A stretch of 64,000 nucleotides of DNA from Hyalangium gracile. GTDB lineage: Bacteria; Myxococcota; Myxococcia; Myxococcales; Myxococcaceae. Positions within the stretch are counted from its first letter, which is position 1. Every line of letters starts with the position of its first letter. Location: assembly GCF_020103725.1 (NCBI RefSeq), contig NZ_JAHXBG010000023.1, positions 1 through 64,000 on the forward strand, in the 5' to 3' direction. Below are positions 35,226-43,967 of the stretch, piece by piece. Below the pieces are notes generated by a model that saw only the letters and a list, made by a program, of their open reading frames with translations, ran no database searches and was not told where the DNA came from. The translations under genes were made by a program, and so were the position numbers.

Positions 35226-35822
35226 TCATGGACTCTCCGGCCTGGGGGGCCCCTCTGAAGCTCCACCCGTGGGAACCCCCGCATCTGGAGAGTGCGGTGA
35301 GGATCGCTCGGCGCGGATGCGCACCCGAGCGACGTTCCTGACGTCGAGTGCATGGTACGCAACCTCGGCTTCGACGCACTGAGGGCTCGGCTGCCGCGTG
35401 GCGTGCTCGGCGAAGAGAAGGATGCGGACCTCCTTGCCGTACCAGAAGCCGGGCTCGAGAAGCAGGATGTCCTCGTCCCGGCGGGCTGGCGCCAGGACGT
35501 CCATGATGACGTAGGGGAGCGCGGCTCCTGTATCGCAGGCCACGACGGAGTCCACCGTCAGGTCGATGCTCTCGATGAGGCGCTTGTCGATGCGGAGCTC
35601 GGCCTCGAGGGGGCTGAGCAGCAGGCGGCCACGGAGGCTCTCTCCGTCATAGGAGGGCTCCTGCAGCTCCAGGCGGGCTCGCTTGAACGCTCCATCGACA
35701 GTCCGAGTGCTCTGCCCTGCGTCGCTCGTGTTCGTCGGGGCGTGAGAGAAGAAGGGCAGGCCTTTGCAACCTGCAAGCACCAGGAAGAGTGCGGCCAGCA
35801 GAGGAGACAGACTCAATCGCAT
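35226..35822 (-). CDS. Lipoprotein of unknown function
   Basis: A 198-residue protein with a lipoprotein signal (LSPLLAALFLVLAGC, cysteine at 19). After a short Ser/Thr linker comes a beta-rich domain (RARLELQEPSYDGESLRGRLLLSP, ELRIDKRLIESIDLTVDSV) with two later cysteines, and a disordered Pro-rich tail. The first ten bases overlap the end of the metzincin-motif gene upstream, so the two are cotranscribed. It may anchor or inhibit that protein at the membrane; that is inference from the overlap. Confidence 0.75.
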   Translation of the reverse strand: MRLSLSPLLAALFLVLAGCKGLPFFSHAPTNTSDAGQSTRTVDGAFKRARLELQEPSYDGESLRGRLLLSPLEAELRIDKRLIESIDLTVDSVVACDTGAALPYVIMDVLAPARRDEDILLLEPGFWYGKEVRILLFAEHATRQPSPQCVEAEVAYHALDVRNVARVRIRAERSSPHSPDAGVPTGGASEGPPRPESP

Positions 35823-36298
35823 GGCAGGTTCCCATCATCCCCAGGCACGCCAAGTCCCTGGTTGTGGCGCCATCCGCACGAGTGCGCCAGCTCGTGAACC
35901 ATGGCCTTGGCCCGGCAGTCGCGTGAAGCGGGCTGCTCACACCAGTTGATCTCGCTCGAGGGGTTGTCACACGAGGTGGGACGATCGGAGAACCTCACGA
36001 CATAACCCAGCGCGACGATGCCCTCGCTGCTCTGCGCCTTGCAGAGCTTCTGGATCTCCGCGCTCCCGCAGTTGATCTTGACCCCCGAGCATTGCAGCTC
36101 CACGCACGTCCTGAGGCAGTCATGCGTGATGGCCTGAGCGGCCGCCTGGCACTCCTCCACGGTGGGGAGCTCGCGGCAGGTGGAGCTCATGGGTGTTCCC
36201 GGGTGAACACAGCTGATCCAGGGCAGCAGCGCCACGGGCACAGCGAGCCACGCACGGAGGGGGCTCCACCCCGCTCGGCCGCCATGGGCTCTCCGCAT
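35813..36298 (-). CDS. Small cysteine-rich secreted protein with a metzincin zinc motif
   Basis: ATG 36298 gives a 161-residue protein with an N-terminal export signal (WLAVPVALLPWISC). It has about a dozen cysteines and the string HELAHSCGWRH (35864-35896), an exact HEXXHXXGXXH metzincin zinc-binding motif, only about 17 residues before the C-terminus. No methionine turn follows, so it is shorter than known metzincins. It overlaps the lipoprotein gene downstream. It could be a minimal disulfide-stabilised protease or a metal-binding protein derived from one. Confidence 0.7.
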   Translation of the reverse strand: MRRAHGGRAGWSPLRAWLAVPVALLPWISCVHPGTPMSSTCRELPTVEECQAAAQAITHDCLRTCVELQCSGVKINCGSAEIQKLCKAQSSEGIVALGYVVRFSDRPTSCDNPSSEINWCEQPASRDCRAKAMVHELAHSCGWRHNQGLGVPGDDGNLPCD

Positions 36299-36335
36299 CG
36301 CGCTCAAGGTGACCCGGGCGGGGATGGAAGCGCGG

Positions 36336-37565
36336 TCAGATGCCGCGCATCACCGTGGCCTTGCCCACCCGGCCGATGGCGAGGATGAAGGCCGCGGTGC
36401 GCAGCGGCACCTTGCGCGAGCGGGCAATCTGCGTCACCCGCTCGTAGCTCTCCTTCACGGTGCGCTCCAGCTCGGCGTTCACCCGATCCTCTTCCCACGA
36501 CATGTGCTGGAGGTTCTGCACCCACTCGAAGTAGCTGACGGTGACGCCGCCGACGCTGGCCAGGATGTCCGGCACCACGAGGATGCCGCGCTTCTCCAGC
36601 AGCTCGTCCGCCTCGGGCGTGGTGGGGCCATTGGCGCCCTCGATGACCAGCCGCGCCCGCACGGCGGTGGCGTTCTCCTTGGTGAGCACGTGGCCGAGCG
36701 CTGCGGGGATGAGCACCTCGCAGTCCGCCGTCAGCACCTCCTCGTTGGAGCAGGCCTGGCCCCCGGCGTAGCCCGTCACCGTGCCGGTGCGCTGCACGTG
36801 CTCGAAGAGGTTGGGGATGTCCAGCCCCTGCGGGTTGCGCACCCCGCCCAGCACGTCGGACACCGCCACCACCACCGCCCCGTCCTCCCAGAGCAGCCGC
36901 GCGATGTGGCTGCCCACGTTGCCGAAGCCCTGGATGGAGAAGCGCGTGCCCTTCATCGGCAGGTGCACGTCCCGGAGGATCTCCCGGCAGATGTAGAGCA
37001 GCCCGCGCCCGGTGGCCGCCTCACGGCCCTTGGAGCCGTACAGCTCCAGCGGCTTGCCCGTCACCACCGCCGGCGAGTGCCCGTGGTAGCGCGAGTACTG
37101 GTCCATGATCCACGCCATCACCTGGGGGTTGGTGTTGACGTCCGGCGCCAGGATGTCCCGCGTGGGGCCAATCACGTCCTGCACCTGATCCACGTACTTG
37201 CGCGTCAGGCGCTCCAGCTCCTTGAGGCTGAGCTGGGACGGATCGCACGTGATGCCGCCCTTGGCGCCGCCGTAGGGCAGGTGCGCCACCGCCGTCTTCC
37301 ACGTCATCAGCGAGGCCATGGAGGCGCACTCGTGCTGATCGAGCTTCGCGTGGTAGCGCAGGCCGCCCTTCATGGGGCCGCGGCTGTTGTCGTGCTGGAT
37401 GCGGTAGCCGGTGAAGGTGCGGATCTCCCCGGAGTCCATCTCGATGGAGACCTGCACCTTCACTTCGCGCAAGGGTGTGGCGAGCAACGTCTCGATGGGA
37501 GTGCCCACATCCATGATGCGGGCGGCCTTGCGGAAGTAGTAGTTGGTCTCCTCGACGGCGTTCAT
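36336..37565 (-). CDS. Glu/Leu/Phe/Val dehydrogenase
   Basis: A 409-residue oxidative-deamination enzyme of the glutamate dehydrogenase family. The catalytic region has K66 (GPMKGG), K90 and K102 in PYGGAKGGI; the Rossmann motif GFGNVGSH follows near residue 210. It interconverts glutamate and 2-oxoglutarate with NAD(P). The start ATG at 37565 is close to the expected N-terminus. The C-terminus RTAAFILAIGRVGKA is also typical. Divergent from the XRE gene with a 44-bp spacer. Confidence 0.93.
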   Translation of the reverse strand: MNAVEETNYYFRKAARIMDVGTPIETLLATPLREVKVQVSIEMDSGEIRTFTGYRIQHDNSRGPMKGGLRYHAKLDQHECASMASLMTWKTAVAHLPYGGAKGGITCDPSQLSLKELERLTRKYVDQVQDVIGPTRDILAPDVNTNPQVMAWIMDQYSRYHGHSPAVVTGKPLELYGSKGREAATGRGLLYICREILRDVHLPMKGTRFSIQGFGNVGSHIARLLWEDGAVVVAVSDVLGGVRNPQGLDIPNLFEHVQRTGTVTGYAGGQACSNEEVLTADCEVLIPAALGHVLTKENATAVRARLVIEGANGPTTPEADELLEKRGILVVPDILASVGGVTVSYFEWVQNLQHMSWEEDRVNAELERTVKESYERVTQIARSRKVPLRTAAFILAIGRVGKATVMRGI

Positions 37566-37609
37566 GAGCGCGACCTTAACAGATGGGGTGCGCTACCATA
37601 GGAAACGGA

Positions 37610-38098
37610 ATGCGGCCCGGCCCGACGCACGCCCCAGACACGAGCGGACACCTCCAGGGGCTCGCGCGCCGCATCCGCGCCCTGCGCGAGCGCCGAGGGC
37701 TGACGCAGGAGGACTTCGCCGCGCGCTGCGGCATCTCCGTGAGCTTCGCCTCGCTGCTGGAGCGCGGCGAGCGCAGCCCCAGCTACGAGACGCTGCTCCA
37801 GGTCGCCGCGGCGCTCGGGCTGCCCCCCTCCGAGCTGTTCCGGCTGGAGGAGGAGGACGACACGGGCGCCGACCGGCTGGTGCACTTCATCCGCGCCCGG
37901 CAGCTGTCCCGCGAGGACGTGGACCGGCTGCTCACGGTGGCGGAGCTGATGTTCGCCGGAGTGGGGCCTCGGCAGGAGGAGCGGCTGCCGGACCCTGCCC
38001 GCTGCGCCGAGCCGGGCTGCGGCCGGCCCGTGTTGGCCCGAGGCCTGTGCGTGGCCCACTACCACCGGGCCCGTCGGGCGAAGAGCCCCGCTCCCTGA
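37610..38098 (+). CDS. XRE-family regulator with C-terminal zinc-knuckle
   Basis: ATG 37610 has AGGAAA upstream. The 162-residue protein has an N-terminal XRE helix-turn-helix (RRIRALRERRGLTQEDFAARCGISVSFASLLERGERSPS, about residues 19-75) and a helical middle (ADRLVHFIRARQLSREDVDRLL). The C-terminal segment CAEPGCGRPVLARGLCVAHYHRARR has Cys-x4-Cys...Cys-x2-His-x-His, a probable zinc knuckle. It is a DNA-binding transcription factor; the target is unknown, but the divergent glutamate dehydrogenase gene is the nearest candidate. One copy of the nested-hairpin element lies just downstream. Confidence 0.85.
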   Translation: MRPGPTHAPDTSGHLQGLARRIRALRERRGLTQEDFAARCGISVSFASLLERGERSPSYETLLQVAAALGLPPSELFRLEEEDDTGADRLVHFIRARQLSREDVDRLLTVAELMFAGVGPRQEERLPDPARCAEPGCGRPVLARGLCVAHYHRARRAKSPAP

Positions 38099-38121
38099 AC
38101 CCCTTCTGGTAGGTCGGTGAG

Positions 38122-38200
38122 TGCCCCCTGTCGGGCCGAACCAGGACCGAACTGGTATGACAAGCAGACCGGTTCGGACAAGTCGCGCCCGGCAGGGCCT
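38122..38200 (+). repeat. Dispersed nested-hairpin element, copy B
   Basis: Inner arms CCGAACTGGT (38147-38156) and ACCGGTTCGG (38168-38177) pair with one G-U; outer arms CTGTCGGGC (38128-38136) and GCCCGGCAG (38187-38195) also pair with one G-U. It aligns with the reverse complement of copy A through CCCTGTCGG and GAACTGGTATGACA. It begins about 25 bases after the XRE stop codon, in sense orientation. Confidence 0.65.
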
Positions 38201-38302
38201 CCTCTTCAGGGACCTTCCTGAAATGGATGAGCGACGGAGGACGGGGCGGGGGCACCAGCTGCCCCGGCTCCGTGGCCATGCTGCCGCCCTGGGCTCCGCG
38301 CG

Positions 38303-40753
38303 CTACCGCTTCTTGGCGCGCTCGATCTTCAGGGCCTTCTCGCCGTGCTGCTTGCCGTTGAGGGCCTCGAAGGCGGCGACGTCCTCGTCGGCGACGAAGA
38401 CGTAGGCGTAGGTGGGTCGCAGATCGATCCGGGCCACCTTGCCGGCCGGGGCGCCGAGCCCCTCGAGCGCTGCGGTGACGCCCGCCTCGTCGAGCCCCTC
38501 CTGCTTGCCCAGGCCCACCCACAGGCGGGTCTGCCCTGGCACCTCGGGAACCTCCTCGCGGCGCTCGCGGCGGCGGTCCTCGCGGGCCCCACGGGGACGG
38601 TGGCGCTCGATCTTCAGGGCCTTCTCGCCATGCGGCTTGCCGTTGGCGGCCTCGAAGGCGGGCGCGTCCGCCTCGGCCACGTAGGCGTAGCCGTAGGTGG
38701 GGCGCAGCAGGGCCTTGAGCACCTTGCCGGTGGGAGCCCCGGCGGCCTCCAGCGCGGCGATGAACTTCGCGTCGTCCAGGCCGTCATCCATGCCCAGGTT
38801 CACCCAGAGCTTCACCTCGCCGGGGCCGGCATCGGGCGACGGGGCGGGACGAGGCCTGTCCTCGGTGCGCTCGCTGCGAGGCTTGCTCTTCTCCACCCGC
38901 AGCGTCTTGGTGCCGTGCTGCTTGCCGTTGAGCGCCTCGAAGGCCGCCACGTCCTCCTCGGCCACGAAGACGTAGCCGAAGGTGGGGCGCAGCTCCGCGC
39001 GCAGCACCTTGCCCACCGGCGCGCCAGCATCCTCCATCGCCGTGGCGACGCTGCCGGGCCCGAGCCCGTCCGCGGTGCCCAGGTTCACCCACAGCTTGGC
39101 CTCGCCGGGGCCCGCCTCCATGGGCGGGGGGCCACGCCGGGGCTCGTCCCGACGCGGCGGCCGAGGCTGACGCTCGCCATGCTCGGCGCGAGGCGGACGG
39201 TCCCGGTCGCGCTCGCGATCCCGGTCCTTGTCCCGGCGCTCGCCGCGCTCCTTGCGGCCCTCGCGCCCCTCGCGGCCTTCCCGGCCCTCGCGTCGGCCCT
39301 CGGAGCGGCCCTCGGACCTGCCCTCGAACTTGCGCTCCGGCGCCGGCTGCTTCTCGGACTCCTGGGCCGCCTGGACCTTCTCCATGCGCAGGTGGCTGAA
39401 GAAGTACTTGAGCAGGAAGGCGATCAGGTCATCCGAGTCGGAGCGCTGCTTGAGCTGGGTGGCCAGCGGCAGGAAGCCCTCGAAGACGGTGCCCGAGGCC
39501 CCATCGCGGATCTCCCTCAGGTGGCGCTCGGTCCACAGGTGCATCGCCTCCTCGGGGGCGGGCATCTCGCGCTTCTCGAACTTGATGCCGTACTTCTTCT
39601 CCAGCACGGTGTAGGTGGCCAGCTCGCGGCCGGAGAAGAGGTTGATGGCCGTGCCCTTGTTGCCGATGCGGCCGGTGCGGCCCACGCGGTGCAGGTACAC
39701 CGCCGGATCCTCGGGCAGCGAGTAGTTGATGACGTACTCCAGCCCGGAGATGTCGATGCCGCGCGCCGCGATGTCCGTGGCCACCATGAAGGCCACCTCG
39801 CCGCGCTTCACCTTGGCCATCACCCGCTCGCGCTCCTTCTGCGGCAGGTCCCCGTTGAGCAGCTCCGCGTCGAAGCCGTTGCGGTTGAGCACCGCCGTCA
39901 CCAGCGCCGTGTCATCCCTCGTGTTGCAGAAGATGATGGCGTTCTGCGGCTCCTCCTTCTCCAGCACGTAGATGAGGTTGCGCGGCTTGGGGAAGGCGTC
40001 CGACACGTCGTAGCGGATGTGGTGGATGTGCTCCACCGTGAAGACGTCGCCGGACAAGAGCAGCGTCTCCGCGTTCGTCGTGTAGCGGGCAATCAGGTTC
40101 TGGATGTCCGTGGGCACCGTGGCGCTGAACAGCAGCACCTGCCGGTTCTTCGGGAGGCGGTCGAGGATGCGCGTCACCTCCTCGTAGAAGCCCTGGTTGA
40201 GCATCTCGTCGGCCTCGTCCAGGACGGCGTGATCGCACCCCTCGAGCTTGAGGTTGCCGCGGTTGATGTGGTCGAACACGCGGCCCGGCGTGCCGACGAT
40301 GATGGGCGTGCCCTCCTCGAGCGCGTCCTCCTGCTGCTTCATGGAGGCGCCGCCGTAGATGGCCGCCACCTTGATGCCCTTGTGCTTGCCCAGGGCGCGC
40401 AGCTCCTCGGCCACCTGGAGCGCCAATTCGCGCGTGGGGCAGAGGATGAGGGCGCGCACGCGCTTGTCCTCGGGGGAGATCTTCTCCAGCAGGGGCAGGC
40501 CGAAGGCGGCCGTCTTGCCGGTGCCCGTCTTGCTGCGGACGATCAAGTCTCTGCCTTCCATGGCCGGCTGGAAGGCCTTGGCCTGGACGGGAGTGGGGTT
40601 GGTATAGCCGCGCTCGGCGATGGCTCGTCGGATAGGCTCCGAGAGGTTCATGTCCTCGAAGCGGATGTCCGCGACGTACTCAGCGGGACGGCTCGGCGCC
40701 TCGGCCTCGGGGGCGCTCGGAGAGGGGGACGGGTCTTGAGGAATGTCGCTCAT
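38303..40753 (-). CDS. DEAD-box RNA helicase with three tandem DbpA-type RNA-binding domains
   Basis: An 816-residue helicase; ATG 40753 (MSDIPQDP) is preferred over an upstream start. The core has the Q motif, Walker A SKTGTGKT, PTRELA, DEAD (in VLDEADEML), SAT and HRVGRTGR. After a highly charged Arg/Glu/Gly linker (about 470-550) come three copies of an RRM-like DbpA/CsdA domain at 554-623, 649-718 and 744-813, each beginning LWV-x-LG and spaced exactly 95 residues. Normal bacterial relatives have one. It probably remodels structured RNA (ribosome assembly or mRNA decay, cold response). Confidence 0.93.
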   Translation of the reverse strand: MSDIPQDPSPSPSAPEAEAPSRPAEYVADIRFEDMNLSEPIRRAIAERGYTNPTPVQAKAFQPAMEGRDLIVRSKTGTGKTAAFGLPLLEKISPEDKRVRALILCPTRELALQVAEELRALGKHKGIKVAAIYGGASMKQQEDALEEGTPIIVGTPGRVFDHINRGNLKLEGCDHAVLDEADEMLNQGFYEEVTRILDRLPKNRQVLLFSATVPTDIQNLIARYTTNAETLLLSGDVFTVEHIHHIRYDVSDAFPKPRNLIYVLEKEEPQNAIIFCNTRDDTALVTAVLNRNGFDAELLNGDLPQKERERVMAKVKRGEVAFMVATDIAARGIDISGLEYVINYSLPEDPAVYLHRVGRTGRIGNKGTAINLFSGRELATYTVLEKKYGIKFEKREMPAPEEAMHLWTERHLREIRDGASGTVFEGFLPLATQLKQRSDSDDLIAFLLKYFFSHLRMEKVQAAQESEKQPAPERKFEGRSEGRSEGRREGREGREGREGRKERGERRDKDRDRERDRDRPPRAEHGERQPRPPRRDEPRRGPPPMEAGPGEAKLWVNLGTADGLGPGSVATAMEDAGAPVGKVLRAELRPTFGYVFVAEEDVAAFEALNGKQHGTKTLRVEKSKPRSERTEDRPRPAPSPDAGPGEVKLWVNLGMDDGLDDAKFIAALEAAGAPTGKVLKALLRPTYGYAYVAEADAPAFEAANGKPHGEKALKIERHRPRGAREDRRRERREEVPEVPGQTRLWVGLGKQEGLDEAGVTAALEGLGAPAGKVARIDLRPTYAYVFVADEDVAAFEALNGKQHGEKALKIERAKKR

Positions 40754-40821
40754 CAGGCAGGGGCATAGCCCCTGCATTACCCTCTGGCAACAATAGCCGT
40801 ACTTTGCTGTATGGAGTCCCC

Positions 40822-41913
40822 ATGGCGAATGGGAGGAAGAGAACCAAAAACCCGGCCTCCCGGCCCCGCACGAAGCGTCCGGCGGCCCCTCCCCCCCAGG
40901 GAGAGGCCCCAGAGGCCGAGGCGGAGGCCGAGGCGTCCGCCGACCCGGAGGCCCTCGAGCCCGAGCCCGAGGAGCTGGCGGAGGTGGACGCCGAGATAGA
41001 CGAGGCTCCGGCCGTCCCGACGGCCGCCCTGGTCCCGGCCGGGGAGTCCGGGCTCACCCGGAAGGATCCCCTCCAGGCCTACATGGCCGAGGTGACGCGC
41101 CACCCCCTGCTGTCCCGGGAGGAGGAGCACACCCTGGCCAAGAAGTACCAGGCGACGGGGGATGTCCAGGCGGCCTACCGGCTGGTGGCCTCCAACCTGC
41201 GGCTGGTGGTGAAGCTGGCGCACGAGTACCACCGCAACCCGCTCTCCCTGCTGGACCTCATCCAGGAGGGGAACATCGGGCTGATGCAGGCGGTGAAGAA
41301 GTACGATCCGGATCGTGGAGTGAAGCTGAGCTCGTACGCGGCGTGGTGGATCCGGGCCTACATCCTCCGTTACATCATGGACAACTGGAAGATGGTGAAG
41401 CTGGGGACGACGGAGGCCCAGCGGAAGCTCTTCTTCAAGCTGCGCCAGGAGCAGGACAAGTTGGTGGCCCAGGGCTTCGAGCCCAACCCGAAGCTGCTGG
41501 CCGAGCGGCTCAACGTCACCGAGCAGGACGTGGTGGAGATGGACCAGCGGCTGGGGCACGACGAGCTGTCCATCGACGCGCCGCTGGGGGACGACCCGAA
41601 GAACACGCGGGCGGAGCGCTACCTGCCCTCGACGGCGGCGGGGGCGGAGGAGCGCCTGGGCAACGAGGAACTCAAGGAGCTGTTCCGCGAGAAGCTGGCC
41701 GAGTTCGCCAGCTCGCTGGAGGGCAAGGAGCGCTTCATCTTCGAGAACCGGCTCATCGCCGACGAGCCGCTGACGCTGCAGGACATCGGCGACAAGTACG
41801 GGGTGAGCCGCGAGCGGGCCCGGCAGATCGAGGCGGCGCTCATCAACCGGATGCGCGAGTACATGCGCGAACAGATTCCGGACTTCGACCTGGTGGCGGT
41901 GCCGAAGGGTTGA
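40822..41913 (+). CDS. rpoH: RpoH-type (sigma-32) RNA polymerase sigma factor
   Basis: A 363-residue sigma-70 family factor. ATG 40822. The N-terminal 75 residues are Pro/Ala/Glu-rich and disordered, unlike enterobacterial RpoH. Region 2 contains LVASNLRLVVKLAHEYHRNPLSLLDLIQEGNIGL and the -10 recognition DPDRGVKLSSYAAWWIRAYILRYI. The RpoH box is present as QRKLFFKLR. Region 4 ends with LQDIGDKYGVSRERARQIE. It directs heat-shock or developmental genes; myxobacteria have several such paralogues, so the exact name is tentative. Confidence 0.88.
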   Translation: MANGRKRTKNPASRPRTKRPAAPPPQGEAPEAEAEAEASADPEALEPEPEELAEVDAEIDEAPAVPTAALVPAGESGLTRKDPLQAYMAEVTRHPLLSREEEHTLAKKYQATGDVQAAYRLVASNLRLVVKLAHEYHRNPLSLLDLIQEGNIGLMQAVKKYDPDRGVKLSSYAAWWIRAYILRYIMDNWKMVKLGTTEAQRKLFFKLRQEQDKLVAQGFEPNPKLLAERLNVTEQDVVEMDQRLGHDELSIDAPLGDDPKNTRAERYLPSTAAGAEERLGNEELKELFREKLAEFASSLEGKERFIFENRLIADEPLTLQDIGDKYGVSRERARQIEAALINRMREYMREQIPDFDLVAVPKG

Positions 41914-41998
41914 CACCCGGGCCCGCCCGGATGCGCGGCGCGAGGGCCGGGGCCTATGCTCCCGACACCGGGCGTTCACGCCTCGGTGGAGGGCCGTC

Positions 41999-42559
41999 AT
42001 GATGCGTCTTGCGCGAGGGATGTGGTGGGTTGCCGCGCTGGTCTCCTGGCTGACGGGCTGCGCGGCCACACAGCGGGACAACTACGTGAGGGACAGGGCG
42101 GCGGAGCACGTCTACACCCAGTCGCTGGGGCAGATGTGGCCGCGGGTGGAGGCCATCCTGGAGTCGAAGGGGTACTTCTGGCGGGAGGTGCCCAACCGCT
42201 TCATCCTGGAGACGGAGTGGAAGGAGAACGGGGGCGGCACGCTGGGGAACTCGTACACGCGCTTCCTGATCCAGGGAATGCGGACGAGGAACGGCGGTTC
42301 GCTGCTGCGGGTGATGCGCAACGATGCCTCCTCGCAGGCCACGGCGGTCAACTACGCGGGGAGGACGGGGCCGGTCTCCAGCGCGCGGGCCGCGGCGAGT
42401 GCCTTGAACGACGTGGCCAACAGCAACACCACGGGCATGACGCCCGTGCAGAAGCGGGCGTTCCGGGACCTCGAGCTGGAGTGGGAGTTCCTCCAGGCGA
42501 TCGATCCGGAGGCCGCCGCCGCGCTGGAGCGGGAGGCCCAGGCCCGGTACCCGAAGTGA
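41999..42559 (+). CDS. Lipoprotein, first of a tandem pair
   Basis: Tandem ATGs at 41999 and 42002 behind GGTGGAGGG. Lipoprotein signal ending LTGC. The 165-residue mature domain reads RDRAAEHVYTQSLGQMWPRVEAILESKGYFW, strands, and ends LEWEFLQAIDPEAAAALEREA. It shares framework positions with the next gene throughout, so they arose by duplication. No family is recognised. Likely anchored on the periplasmic face of the outer or inner membrane. Confidence 0.8.
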   Translation: MMRLARGMWWVAALVSWLTGCAATQRDNYVRDRAAEHVYTQSLGQMWPRVEAILESKGYFWREVPNRFILETEWKENGGGTLGNSYTRFLIQGMRTRNGGSLLRVMRNDASSQATAVNYAGRTGPVSSARAAASALNDVANSNTTGMTPVQKRAFRDLELEWEFLQAIDPEAAAALEREAQARYPK

Positions 42560-42602
42560 GTGCTTCCGGTGCTCCTGGGAGCACCTGACGTGAGAGGGAC
42601 TG

Positions 42603-43166
42603 ATGACGCGTCGTGCACGGTTGCCGGTGTGGGGTGTCCTGGTGCTCTGCGGGCTGATGGGCTGCGCGGGCCGTCAGCGGGAGAACTACCTGAGGGACAG
42701 GGCCGCGGAGCACGTCTACTCGAAGCCGCTGGCGGAGATCTGGCCGCGGGTGAAGGCCGTGCTGGATGACCAGGGGTACTACTGGGACGAGGACACCTCG
42801 CAGGGCTACCTGCTGGAGACGGACTGGAAGGCGATGGACGGGGGAGCGTCGCAGCTGGGGCGCTCGTACAGGCGGTTCCTGATCCAGGGCACGGAGGAGA
42901 AGGGCGGGGGGGCGCGCTTGCGGGTGCTGCACCACGAGCTGTCCGCGCGGCAGGTGGTGGTGGACTCCGAGGGGCGGAGGGTGGGGCCCATCACGAGCCC
43001 ACAGGGCGCCATGGTCGACTCCTCCCACCGGGGCTACCGCATCCAGACGGAGGTCTGGCGGCACGCCGATAGGGATCTGCAGATGGAGTGGGAGCTGTTC
43101 CGGGCCATCGAGCCCGAGGCCGCGGCCGCCCTGGAGAAGGAGGCCGCCGCGAAGTTCCCGAAGTGA
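42603..43166 (+). CDS. Lipoprotein, second of a tandem pair
   Basis: Paralogue of the preceding gene, 43 bp downstream in the same direction. Lipoprotein signal ending LMGC. Shared strings include RDRAAEHVY, IWPRVKAVLDDQGY, RFLIQG, and MEWELFRAIEPEAAAALEKEA. The central 60 residues diverge most. Both genes probably form one transcript that ends before the convergent SitI6-type gene (10 bp away). Confidence 0.8.
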   Translation: MTRRARLPVWGVLVLCGLMGCAGRQRENYLRDRAAEHVYSKPLAEIWPRVKAVLDDQGYYWDEDTSQGYLLETDWKAMDGGASQLGRSYRRFLIQGTEEKGGGARLRVLHHELSARQVVVDSEGRRVGPITSPQGAMVDSSHRGYRIQTEVWRHADRDLQMEWELFRAIEPEAAAALEKEAAAKFPK

Positions 43167-43176
43167 GGGAGGGAGC

Positions 43177-43893
43177 TCATCGGAGCGGCAGCTCGCGGAA
43201 GAGGATGTCCTGCTCGTAGCCCAGCTTCCGCACGGCTTCCACGAAGCGCTCGGTGCCGATGAGCATCGTCATGAAGTCTCCCATCCGGAACAGGTCTGGC
43301 GGGTCCGGAAGGGTGGAGGCGTCCAGGATGGGAGCTTCCGGCAGCGTCCAGCCACGCCGGCCACACCGGGTACAGGGGGCAGGACGGTCCGCGGGCAGGC
43401 AGTCCGGGTGCACGTGGCCTGTCGGCAGCAGCTCGAGCTCCAGCAACTCGGGCGGCTTCTTCTGACGAAAACGGAGCTCGGTGCGGTACCCCTTCAAGCC
43501 CCGGACGCCTTCGGAGGCCAGTCGTTCCAGTGGCTCGGGCCGCATCAGCAGGGTCCAGGGATTGTGCAGGCACAACGGGCCGAACTCTCCCCTGGCTGCG
43601 CCTACCAGAGGACCCAGCTTGGTCCCCGGACCGAGCTGGACTCCTGGCGGCACGAGCGGGCGTACCCGCTCTCGCAGGCGCTCGAACTCCGCGTAGTCCT
43701 TCTCCAGACGGGCCGAGTACTTCTCCCGCTCCGGGAAGCCGGACAGGTCCACGGAGGGATAGGCATCCGAGCCGTCCGACCAGATGGCATGACACGTGGG
43801 GCACTGAATGCCGGGCAGGCCCCACTTGTGCTCGTCATCGTAGCCACCCGAGTAGTGTGGACGCTCGACACGGCGAAGCCAGTAGAAGCGCAT
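43177..43893 (-). CDS. SitI6-type double-CXXCG immunity protein
   Basis: A 238-residue protein of the Myxococcus double-CXXCG family (TIGR02264). The two motifs are CPTCH (C31, C34) and CTRCG (C174, C177), which together should hold one zinc ion. The C-terminus PDLFRMGDFMTMLIGTERFVEAVRKLGY is also characteristic. Known SitI6 proteins protect cells against SitA lipoprotein toxins passed by outer-membrane exchange. No sitA or sitB gene is recognisable nearby, so this is an orphan immunity gene that could protect against toxins from kin competitors. It converges with the twin lipoprotein genes, which could be mistaken for toxins but lack that layout. Confidence 0.88.
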   Translation of the reverse strand: MRFYWLRRVERPHYSGGYDDEHKWGLPGIQCPTCHAIWSDGSDAYPSVDLSGFPEREKYSARLEKDYAEFERLRERVRPLVPPGVQLGPGTKLGPLVGAARGEFGPLCLHNPWTLLMRPEPLERLASEGVRGLKGYRTELRFRQKKPPELLELELLPTGHVHPDCLPADRPAPCTRCGRRGWTLPEAPILDASTLPDPPDLFRMGDFMTMLIGTERFVEAVRKLGYEQDILFRELPLR

Positions 43894-43967
43894 GGCCCCT
43901 CAATAGCCCTGAGCATCGTCGGCTTCTCACGGTGCTCTCCAGGTCCTGGCTGTGCTCGGCTCTCGGC

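Noticed and set aside
41999-43166. Twin lipoproteins as SitA toxins of the adjacent SitI6-type gene
   Set aside because: They are on the opposite strand, resemble each other along their whole length and show no toxin-like C-terminal variation.
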